Assembly: GCA_002364215.1 (NCBI GenBank)
Contig: DEXQ01000002.1
Span: 1-39,018 of the forward strand
Source: Aequorivita sp. UBA3180
GTDB taxonomy: Bacteria > Bacteroidota > Bacteroidia > Flavobacteriales > Flavobacteriaceae
DNA length: 39,018 bases
Reading direction: 5' to 3'
A program made the position numbers and the translations under genes. The stretch's first letter is position 1, and every line of letters starts with the position of its first letter. The notes under the pieces were generated by a model, which was given only the letters and a program-made list of their open reading frames with translations, did no database searches and was not told where the DNA came from. Of the stretch, positions 30,686 through 38,263 are shown piece after piece.

Positions 30686-31036
30686 ATGAAAACATACATA
30701 GAGGAAAGACCTTGGGGAAACTTTGAACGCTTTACCCATAACGAGATTAGCACCGTAAAAATACTTACGGTTAATCCAAACGAAGAGCTAAGTCTACAGT
30801 TTCACCATAACAGGGAAGAATTCTGGAGAGTAATAGATGGAACGGGAACTTTCGTAATTGGCGACAATACCAAAGTTGGCCATAAAGGGGACGAATTTTT
30901 TATCCCGAAGGAAACCGTACATCAAATAAAAACATCTGATTCTTCTGTAAGTGTACTTGAAATTGCTTTTGGAAATTTTGATGAAAACGATATTGTCAGG
31001 CTAAAGGACAAATACAACAGGGAAGACCCCAAATAA
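30686..31036 (+). CDS. Phosphomannose isomerase-like cupin (type II PMI)
   Basis: 116 residues, a single cupin domain. ERPWGNFERF, VKILTVNPNEELSLQFHHNREEFW (two adjacent His plus Glu as metal ligands) and VIDGTGTFVIGDNT match the isomerase domain of type II mannose-6-phosphate isomerases (PF01050). Those are usually fused to a guanylyltransferase; here only the cupin is present, as in small PMI proteins. It would convert mannose 6-phosphate to fructose 6-phosphate. It sits between phosphofructokinase and the GH130 gene (gaps 11 and 10 bp), linking mannose metabolism to glycolysis. Confidence 0.82.
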   Translation: MKTYIEERPWGNFERFTHNEISTVKILTVNPNEELSLQFHHNREEFWRVIDGTGTFVIGDNTKVGHKGDEFFIPKETVHQIKTSDSSVSVLEIAFGNFDENDIVRLKDKYNREDPK

Positions 31037-31046
31037 ATATTACAAT

Positions 31047-32117
31047 ATGGAACATACACATCAAATTAATACCAGAATACCCATAGAGAAAAAAGGGATA
31101 CTGCTCAGTCCCACTAAATTGAAATTTGAGAGCAATGGGGTTTTAAACCCTGGAATATTTCAAGAAGGTGAAGAGGTGCATATCTTTTACCGTGCGGTGG
31201 AAGATGGCAATTACTCTACCATTGGATATGCCAAAACCAATGAGCATTTAGATCTCATAGAAAGGAAATCAAGCCCGTTAATAACTCGTGATTTTGATTA
31301 TGAAAAACATGGTGTGGAAGATGCTCGTATTGTTAAAATTGAAGATATCTATTATTTAACTTATACAGCTTATGACGGGTTCAATGCCATGGGTGCTTTG
31401 GCAACTTCAAAAGACCTGAAACATTTTGAGAAAAAGGGGATAATCACACCATTCATTACCTACAAAGAATATAAATACCATTTGGAGCATTGTAATCAGG
31501 AAAGATTGAATCCAAAGTATTATTATTACTACAACTTGTTTGCACAAATTGGATTGGCAGATGAAAAACATAGGTATCTGAGGGATAAGGACATTGTCCT
31601 GTTCCCCAAAAAAATCAACGGTAAATTTGTAATGCTCCACCGTATATGGCCAGGAATACAAATAGTACAGTTTGAAAAGTGGGAAAACCTTACCAAAGAA
31701 TTTTGGGAAAATCATATAAAGAACCTTCACGATCATATTCTTATGGATCCGTTCTACGATTTTGAAGTGAATTATCTCGGTGCCGGATGCCCTCCCATAG
31801 AAACAAAGGATGGTTGGCTTATGATTTACCACGGAGTTTGTGAAACCCACATTGGAAAGACCTATCACGCCGCCGCTGCGTTACTGGATATTGAAGACCC
31901 TATAAAAGTAATTGGACGATTGCCCTATCCCTTATTTTCCCCTACCGAAGAATGGGAACTGCTTGGTGTTGTAGATCATGTGGTATTTCCTACCGGGACC
32001 GCATTGTTCGGGGACGACCTTCATATCTATTATGGAGCGGCCGACAAACATACGGCGGTAGCTAAAGTAAGCCTACAACTATTATTGAATGAATTAAAAA
32101 AAACAGCTATATCATGA
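31047..32117 (+). CDS. GH130-family glycoside phosphorylase (mannoside phosphorylase-like)
   Basis: 356 residues forming a five-bladed beta-propeller of the GH130 type. Diagnostic segments are LNPGIFQEGEEVHIFYRAVE, the catalytic loop HGVEDARIVKIEDIYYLTYTA (D92 is the probable proton donor, E-D-A-R in place of the usual E-D-P-R), KDIVLFPKKINGKFVMLHR, and GAGCPPIETKDGWLMIYHGV. There is no signal peptide, so it is cytosolic. Known GH130 members phosphorolyse beta-1,4- or beta-1,2-mannosides to mannose 1-phosphate, some working in the synthetic direction. Immediately downstream, with a 4-bp overlap, is a glycosyltransferase. This argues for storage or recycling of a mannose polymer rather than digestion of external mannan. 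Linkage cannot be read here. Confidence 0.85.
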   Translation: MEHTHQINTRIPIEKKGILLSPTKLKFESNGVLNPGIFQEGEEVHIFYRAVEDGNYSTIGYAKTNEHLDLIERKSSPLITRDFDYEKHGVEDARIVKIEDIYYLTYTAYDGFNAMGALATSKDLKHFEKKGIITPFITYKEYKYHLEHCNQERLNPKYYYYYNLFAQIGLADEKHRYLRDKDIVLFPKKINGKFVMLHRIWPGIQIVQFEKWENLTKEFWENHIKNLHDHILMDPFYDFEVNYLGAGCPPIETKDGWLMIYHGVCETHIGKTYHAAAALLDIEDPIKVIGRLPYPLFSPTEEWELLGVVDHVVFPTGTALFGDDLHIYYGAADKHTAVAKVSLQLLLNELKKTAIS

Positions 32118-34459
32118 AAAATAATAAAATTTTATTTGTTTGCTCATATCCTCCACGCGAGTGCGGTATTGCTACTTTTTCACAAGATTTGATACGGGCT
32201 TTGAAAAGATGCTTTGGCTCAACCATAGAGATCGAGGTTTGTGCTCTGGAAAATGAGTGCTGCGACGCCAATGATTATCCAGAGGAAGTTAAATATAAAA
32301 TAGATGCCCAAGAGTTAAGTTCCTTTTTCAAAGTAGCTAATAAGTTAAATGAAAGGGACGATATTGGAATGGTTTGTATACAACACGAGTTTGGGCTGTT
32401 TGGAGGTGACTACGGTAGCCATTTAGTGGCTTTTCTGCTAAAGTTAGACATCCCTATTTCTTGTGTGTTTCATACCGTGCTACCCTATCCAGATGAAAAA
32501 AGAACTAAAATAGTGCAAGCGTTGGGTGATCTTTCCGAGAAACTGATCGTTCTTACCAATAAATCCGCACTAATACTAGAAAGTGATTATCATATTGATA
32601 CTAACAAAATAGCTGTCATACCCCATGGCACCCATATTGTACTATGGAAAGAAAAACAACGGCTTAAAAATAGATATGGCTTTCAAAATAAAAATGTGCT
32701 CTCAACATTTGGTTTATTAAGTGAGAATAAAAATATAGAAACAGCCCTTCGTGCATTGCCAAAAATACTCCAAAAATTCCCTAACACAGTTTATCTGGTT
32801 TTAGGCAAAACACATCCTGAAATACTAAAGAGAGAAGGCGAAACATATAGGGATGCACTTTTAACAATAGTCGATAATTTAGATATTAAAGACCATGTCA
32901 TTTTTATAAACGAATATTTGGAACTTACCAACTTGTTGGAATATCTATCATTATCCGATGTTTACTTATTCTCATCTAAAGATCCCAACCAGGCCGTTAG
33001 CGGCACTTTTGCTTATGCCATGAGTTGCGGAAACCCCGTTATATCAACACCTATTCCCCATTCCAAAGAATGTCTTGATCCCAGTACTGGTATTTTATTG
33101 AATGATTTTGAAGATCCCATAGAAATTAGCGACGCTGTTATCGATTTGCTGGAACAACCGTTCATAGCAACATCAATGGGGAAAAATGCCTTTATTAAAA
33201 TGCGTGCTTTTAGTTGGGAAAATGTAGCCATTTCCTATTCCGATATTTTTCAGGATTATTTGCAAGACAGTAATTCTTTGGATTTTAGTTTGCCACCCAT
33301 AAAAACAGACCATATTGAAGACATGACCACTGACTTTGGGATGCTTCAATTTTCAAATTTTAGTGTCCCGGATACGTCTTTTGGTTATACACTTGATGAT
33401 AATGCAAGGGCTCTTATAGCAATGCTTATGTATTATAAGAAAAAAAGAAATGACAAAGTCCTGCGGCTCATTGAAATTTATATGGACTTTATTGTGTTTT
33501 GCCAACAGGACGATGGACTGTTCTATAATTATGTGGATTATGAAAAGCAATTTACCAATCAGAATACCGAAGTGAACCTGGAAGATTCCAATGGCAGGGC
33601 CATTTGGGCACTTGGCTATGTATTGTCTGATACAGAAAACCTGCCAAAAAGTTTAGTAACCAAAGCAGAAAACTGTTTTAAAAACGTCATACGAAATGTA
33701 GCGGATTTCAAATCCCCAAGAGCCATTGGTTTTATATTAAAAGGACTTTATTATTATCAAGAAAATGAGCCTAAAACCCAATATAATCAGTTAGCAGATA
33801 CATTGGCCCAAGAGCTCTTGCGCATTTTTAATATTACCAGTGATAAAAAATGGGAATGGTTTGAAGATTACCTGACCTATGCCAATAGTATATTGCCAGA
33901 AGCGCTTTTTTATGCTTGGCTAATCACAAAAAATAAAAAATACAAGGACGTTGCCGAAACTACTTTTGACTTTTTATTATCACAATATTTTATGAAAGGG
34001 CAAATTAAAGTCATTTCTAATGACGGATGGTTTCACAAAAGAAACAAACGTACCTTTCACGGCGAACAACCCATTGAGGTGGCTTATACCATTCTTTCAT
34101 TGGACCTATTCTGTAAAGTTACCCATAAAAAGAAATACTCCAAACAGCTTCATACCGCATTTAATTGGTTTTTAGGCAATAACCATCTCAAGCAAATTAT
34201 GTACAACCCTGTTAATGGTGCCTGTTATGATGGTCTTGAAAAAGAAAATATTAATATAAATCAAGGTGCGGAATCCAGCTTGTGCTACGTAATGGCGCGT
34301 TTAGTTGTTGAGGGTTACCCTTTGGAGGTTGGTCTTAAAGAAAATAAATCAGATTTAAGTTTAAAGATGGACTCGGCTTCAAAACGTGGCAGAAAGATCA
34401 TGCAAGAAAAGTGCATCGGTAAAAGTTTAAAAATAGAACGCAATGTATTAAACAGTTAG
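32114..34459 (+). CDS. GT4 glycosyltransferase fused to a C-terminal (alpha/alpha) toroid domain
   Basis: 781 residues, cytosolic. Residues about 1-385 are a GT-B fold retaining transferase: SYPPRECGIATFSQDLI (nucleotide-sugar side), HEFGLFGGDYG, IPHGTH at about 175, and the family 4 motif PNQAVSGTFAYAMSCGNPVI replacing the usual E-x7-E region. Residues about 400-760 form a separate helical domain with paired helices: DDNARALIAMLMYY, EDSNGRAIWALG, FEDYLTYANSILPEALFYAW, GEQPIEVAYTILSLDLF and NQGAESSLCYVMARL, the layout of six-hairpin glycosidases. One chain may therefore both extend and trim, or bind, an oligosaccharide. It overlaps the GH130 gene by 4 bp. Candidate donor GDP-mannose; not demonstrable from sequence. 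Confidence 0.8.
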   Translation: MKNNKILFVCSYPPRECGIATFSQDLIRALKRCFGSTIEIEVCALENECCDANDYPEEVKYKIDAQELSSFFKVANKLNERDDIGMVCIQHEFGLFGGDYGSHLVAFLLKLDIPISCVFHTVLPYPDEKRTKIVQALGDLSEKLIVLTNKSALILESDYHIDTNKIAVIPHGTHIVLWKEKQRLKNRYGFQNKNVLSTFGLLSENKNIETALRALPKILQKFPNTVYLVLGKTHPEILKREGETYRDALLTIVDNLDIKDHVIFINEYLELTNLLEYLSLSDVYLFSSKDPNQAVSGTFAYAMSCGNPVISTPIPHSKECLDPSTGILLNDFEDPIEISDAVIDLLEQPFIATSMGKNAFIKMRAFSWENVAISYSDIFQDYLQDSNSLDFSLPPIKTDHIEDMTTDFGMLQFSNFSVPDTSFGYTLDDNARALIAMLMYYKKKRNDKVLRLIEIYMDFIVFCQQDDGLFYNYVDYEKQFTNQNTEVNLEDSNGRAIWALGYVLSDTENLPKSLVTKAENCFKNVIRNVADFKSPRAIGFILKGLYYYQENEPKTQYNQLADTLAQELLRIFNITSDKKWEWFEDYLTYANSILPEALFYAWLITKNKKYKDVAETTFDFLLSQYFMKGQIKVISNDGWFHKRNKRTFHGEQPIEVAYTILSLDLFCKVTHKKKYSKQLHTAFNWFLGNNHLKQIMYNPVNGACYDGLEKENININQGAESSLCYVMARLVVEGYPLEVGLKENKSDLSLKMDSASKRGRKIMQEKCIGKSLKIERNVLNS

Positions 34460-34493
34460 CGATTTTATCAAACCAAGCAATAAAAAAGTAGTT

Positions 34494-35762
34494 ATGACCG
34501 AGGCCTTTAAAAATATCAACCCTTTCATCCTTGGACTGCTCATCAGTCTGGGCATTGGCCTTATTCTTGGGCTGGAACGTGAATATGATAAATTGAAGGA
34601 AGAACAAGGCTTTGCAGGTATAAGAACCTTCCCAATTGTTGCCATTATTGGTTTTATATTGGGAAATCTTTCCACAACCTATACACCTTGGTTGGTCATT
34701 ATCATTGCGGCAGCATTTCTTTTGTTTCTGTCTTTGAGTCATCTTTCCATAGTACAAAAGCATATTATGACTGGTATTACCACCAATATGGCCTTGTTCG
34801 CTACGCTAATTTTGGGTGTTATGGTTGCCAATCATTTGCATAAGGAAGCAGTTGCGACCGCAGTAGTCGTGGTTACGCTGTTATCATTGAAAACGACCTT
34901 TAATACATTCATTAAGAATATTACTTCTGAAGAGCTCTTTGCTTTTATTAAGTTTTCAATTATTGCGCTTCTTATTTTGCCTTTCTTACCAAATCAAGAT
35001 TATGGTCCAGAGGGATTACTTAACCCTTTTGAGATTGGAGCGATAATAGTGATAGTGTCATTTCTGAATTTCATTGGTTACTTTCTTGTAAAATATGTAG
35101 GTTCTAAACGTGGTATTCTGCTCACTGCTATTTTAGGCGGATTGATTTCAAGTACCGCAGTAGCTTGGATATATGCTTCGCGAAGTAAGGAATCGCCAGA
35201 ACTTTCAAAAGAATATGCTGCGGGTATCATTATAGCTTCCGCAATTATGTTTCCCAGACTTGCGATTCTGGCCTATATTTTCAATAGTGCCATACTTTTA
35301 AATTTAGTCATTCCATTTACTATTCTTACCCTTATCTGCTTGATAAGCGCACTCTTATTCATCAAAAAGAATACAGATGTCACAAAAACAGCTATCAATC
35401 TGGGTAATCCGCTCAATATTTGGAACGCCCTTGGGTTTGGTGGTATTTATGTGGTCATCCTGTTTGCAGTTTTTTATGGAAATCAATTTTTTGGCGAAAG
35501 CGGTTTATACTATTCAGCCCTAATTGCAGGATTGGCAGATACGGATGCAATAACTATTAGTATGGCAAAATTTGGGTCATTGGAAGAAAAACTCACGCTG
35601 GCCACCAATGTCATTATAACAGCAACCATAAGCAATATGATTGTAAAACTTGGTATTACCTATTTCAAAGGTTCTAAAAAGACCGGGAAACTCGTGATGC
35701 TAATTTTTGGAACTGTTGTCATCGTAGGGTTAGTATATATTTTAATACAGTTAGGAAATTAA
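34494..35762 (+). CDS. MgtC/SapB and DUF4010 membrane protein
   Basis: 422 residues with about twelve hydrophobic helices. The N-terminal third carries the MgtC signature (SLGIGLILGLEREYDKLKEEQGFAGIRTF, residues about 17-45, given here in part: LGLEREYD and GFAGIRTF). The C-terminal part (DUF4010) has GGLISSTAVAWIYASRS and LADTDAITISMAKFG. Proteins of this type are linked to survival at low Mg2+ or under acid or macrophage stress, but their transport activity is not settled. Gap of 34 bp to the glycosyltransferase gene, the widest in this run, and 10 bp to the dehydrogenase gene. Confidence 0.85.
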   Translation: MTEAFKNINPFILGLLISLGIGLILGLEREYDKLKEEQGFAGIRTFPIVAIIGFILGNLSTTYTPWLVIIIAAAFLLFLSLSHLSIVQKHIMTGITTNMALFATLILGVMVANHLHKEAVATAVVVVTLLSLKTTFNTFIKNITSEELFAFIKFSIIALLILPFLPNQDYGPEGLLNPFEIGAIIVIVSFLNFIGYFLVKYVGSKRGILLTAILGGLISSTAVAWIYASRSKESPELSKEYAAGIIIASAIMFPRLAILAYIFNSAILLNLVIPFTILTLICLISALLFIKKNTDVTKTAINLGNPLNIWNALGFGGIYVVILFAVFYGNQFFGESGLYYSALIAGLADTDAITISMAKFGSLEEKLTLATNVIITATISNMIVKLGITYFKGSKKTGKLVMLIFGTVVIVGLVYILIQLGN

Positions 35763-35772
35763 AAAAAGTGAA

Positions 35773-36771
35773 ATGAAAACAACAGTATTCAGCACGCATA
35801 AGTTTGAAGAGCCGCATCTCGTAAAAGCGAATGATGGCAAGCATCAATTAAAGCTGCTTGAGAGTCGTTTAACTCAAGAAACTGCTATTCTCGCAACGGG
35901 TTCTAAAGCAGTAAGTCTATTTACGGGCGATGATGCCTCGGCACACATTCTTGAAAAATTCAATGCTTTTGGCATAAAATATATTGCTCTGCGTTCAGCA
36001 GGATTCAATCACGTGGATTTAGCAAAAGCAGCTGAATTGAATATAAAAGTGGCCCGTGTCCCAGCCTATTCCCCTTATGCCATTGCAGAACATACAATGG
36101 CTTTGATACTTGCATTAAACCGAAGACTGATTAAAGCCCACAATAGAGTGCGCGAACAAAACTTTTCATTAAACGGTCTCACTGGTTTTGACCTAAATGG
36201 GAAAACCGTTGGCGTGATTGGAACAGGAAAAATAGGGTCTGTACTCGTAAAAATACTTCACGGATTCGGCTGCAATATTCTTGCCCAGGATATAGAAGAA
36301 AGCAAAGACCTAATTGATAAATATGGCGTAATCTATTCAGATTGTGCGACGCTCTGTAAGCACGCAGATATAATAAGCCTGCACGTGCCATTAAAAGCTT
36401 CAACAAAACATTTAATAAATAAAGAGCATATAGCACTAATGAAATCTGGAGTGATGCTCATCAATACAAGTCGTGGTGGGTTGGTGGACACCAAAGCGGT
36501 TATACAAGGTCTTAAGACGAGAAAAATAGGGTATTTAGGACTGGATGTGTATGAGGAAGAGGAAGGATTGTTTTTTGAAGACCATTCCGAAGATATTTTA
36601 CAAGACGATGTCATTGCACGTTTAATGACTTTTAATAATGTTTTAATTACCAGTCATCAAGCTTTTCTGACCGAAACAGCATTGGCCAATATCGCTGATA
36701 CCACTATTTACAATCTCGACTGTTTTGAAAAACAAATTGCTTCAGGGAACGAAGTCACTATAGATGAATAA
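35773..36771 (+). CDS. D-lactate dehydrogenase-like 2-hydroxyacid dehydrogenase
   Basis: 332 residues, the length of the D-LDH (LdhA) family. NAD site GKTVGVIGTGKIGSVL (about 143-158). Catalytic residues are the Arg in NTSRGGLVDT, a downstream Glu in the YEEEEGLFFEDHSE region, and H295 in SHQAFLTETAL, the usual R/E/H triad. YIALRSAGFNHVDL and ARVPAYSPYAIAEHTMALIL are typical of D-LDH over other 2-hydroxyacid dehydrogenases. It reduces pyruvate to D-lactate with NADH, re-oxidising NADH made by the upstream GAPDH when respiration is limited. It lies 10 bp after DUF4010. Confidence 0.85.
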   Translation: MKTTVFSTHKFEEPHLVKANDGKHQLKLLESRLTQETAILATGSKAVSLFTGDDASAHILEKFNAFGIKYIALRSAGFNHVDLAKAAELNIKVARVPAYSPYAIAEHTMALILALNRRLIKAHNRVREQNFSLNGLTGFDLNGKTVGVIGTGKIGSVLVKILHGFGCNILAQDIEESKDLIDKYGVIYSDCATLCKHADIISLHVPLKASTKHLINKEHIALMKSGVMLINTSRGGLVDTKAVIQGLKTRKIGYLGLDVYEEEEGLFFEDHSEDILQDDVIARLMTFNNVLITSHQAFLTETALANIADTTIYNLDCFEKQIASGNEVTIDE

Positions 36772-36791
36772 ATGCTTTATAATTGAAAGAT

Positions 36792-37418
36792 ATGTTACAA
36801 CTTATTTTGTTCTGGTTTAAAACAAAGGCAGCAAAGGCTGCCAGAGAAGTACTTTCTACCGACTTTAGTAAGGATGAAATTGAATCCATACTTAAAGGGT
36901 ATTGGTCGGGCTATAAAGCACTGCGAGGCGATATCGCAAAACAACCTACAATTGGAGGAACAGTTATGGTTCATCTTGCCGGAATGTCTACCGCTTTTTA
37001 TAATGAACTTACAAAAAGAGAAATTAGCGCAACGCAAACCACGCAATATTTTTATGATATAGCCTGGAAGGTGTACAAAATTATGGGGAGGTTTTCTTGG
37101 AACTTAACCAGGTTAAAATATCGGAATAAGTCAAAAAGACTGGCGTATGCTACAGAATTGTTTAGGTCTTTTCCGTTTAACCATCCGTCCTATAAATGGG
37201 AAAATATCCCTCAATTTGATAATACAGTACGCTTTGATTGCAAAAAATGCCCCGTTGCAGAATATTTCGAAACCCAAGGGCTCTCAAAGTTCTGTGTCAA
37301 TACTTGGTGCGCATTGGATTTTCCTCTGGCTAAAATGTGGAATGCCAAGTTGGAGCGTACAAACAGTATCGCAGGAGGAGCAAAAGCCTGTGATTTTAAA
37401 TGGATACCAAATGACTAA
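36792..37418 (+). CDS. L-2-amino-thiazoline-4-carboxylic acid hydrolase-like protein
   Basis: 208 residues from the ATG at 36792; a TTG at 36783 in the same frame is possible (211 residues) but GAAAGAT then serves as a better ribosome site for the ATG. The C-terminal part contains FDCKKCPVAEYFETQG, FCVNTWCALDFPLA and KACDFKW, the Cys-rich signature of the ATC hydrolase family (PF14196), with at least five cysteines that may bind a metal. The family's named reaction opens an aminothiazoline to yield a cysteine precursor, but in genome clusters its real role is often unknown. It lies 20 bp after the D-LDH-like gene and 12 bp before the tandem Usp gene. Confidence 0.75.
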   Translation: MLQLILFWFKTKAAKAAREVLSTDFSKDEIESILKGYWSGYKALRGDIAKQPTIGGTVMVHLAGMSTAFYNELTKREISATQTTQYFYDIAWKVYKIMGRFSWNLTRLKYRNKSKRLAYATELFRSFPFNHPSYKWENIPQFDNTVRFDCKKCPVAEYFETQGLSKFCVNTWCALDFPLAKMWNAKLERTNSIAGGAKACDFKWIPND

Positions 37419-37430
37419 AACTTAATAAAA

Positions 37431-38261
37431 ATGAAAAACATACTTGTACCCACCGATTTCTCTGAAAATTGTGTAAAAGCTGCAAATCTTGGCATCAAAA
37501 TGGCTAAACTTTATGATGCCGAAATACATTTTTTGCATTTAATGACAACCCCTGTTGATTGGGTTAAGCTGGACAAGCTAAAGGAAAAACGATACCCCGA
37601 AACCCTGAAGAAGATTGGAAAAGCCAATTCGGCTCTTAGGAAATTGGACAGAAAAGCGGAAAGTCAAGGGCTTAAATGTCGAACTTTTCTTCAATTTGAT
37701 TCGGGACAGAAAAATATTTTAGAGCATTCCACCCACTTTCATCACGATTTCATCATTACTGGAAGTAGCGGCACCAAAGGTGTAATTCGTGAAATAACGG
37801 GAAGTAACGTAGAAGAAATCGTTCGAAAAGCAAATGCTCCCGTCATTGTTGTAAAAGATGAAGCCGTATCATTCCCGTTCAAAAATATTGTATTTGTTTC
37901 CGATTTTAAAGAAGATGTATCCCGCGCCTTTAAAGAAGTAATATCAATTGCCAATAAATGTAATGCACGTATCCACTTATTGCGCATTAATACCCAAACA
38001 GATTTCAACAGTATCGAGCTTGGTTTAAAACCAATTGAACAACTATTGAGCAAATTCCCCGAACTAAAAAATTACTCGATGGCAGTTTATAATGAGACAT
38101 CTGTGGAAACTGGCATCAATACGTTTGTAAAGCAGAATCCTGTTGATTTAATCACAATGGTTACTCACGGAAGAACCGGTTTTTTAAGTCTGTTCTCAAA
38201 AAGTATCGCTGAAGGGGTTACTAATCATTCAGCTTTGCCTGTAATGACCATACATATTTAA
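37431..38261 (+). CDS. Tandem-domain universal stress protein
   Basis: 276 residues with two Usp domains (about 1-145 and 148-276). The first has ILVPTDFSENCVKA and a TGSSGTKGVIREITGSNVEE loop that fits the G2xG9xG(S/T) ATP motif; the second starts FKNIVFVSDFKEDV and ends VTHGRTGFLSLFSKSIAEG, also ATP-site-like. Fused Usp pairs are common in Bacteroidetes low-oxygen or stasis regulons. It is 12 bp after the ATC hydrolase gene and 2 bp before the ATP-cone gene, so likely the same transcript. Confidence 0.9.
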   Translation: MKNILVPTDFSENCVKAANLGIKMAKLYDAEIHFLHLMTTPVDWVKLDKLKEKRYPETLKKIGKANSALRKLDRKAESQGLKCRTFLQFDSGQKNILEHSTHFHHDFIITGSSGTKGVIREITGSNVEEIVRKANAPVIVVKDEAVSFPFKNIVFVSDFKEDVSRAFKEVISIANKCNARIHLLRINTQTDFNSIELGLKPIEQLLSKFPELKNYSMAVYNETSVETGINTFVKQNPVDLITMVTHGRTGFLSLFSKSIAEGVTNHSALPVMTIHI

Positions 38262-38263
38262 AA

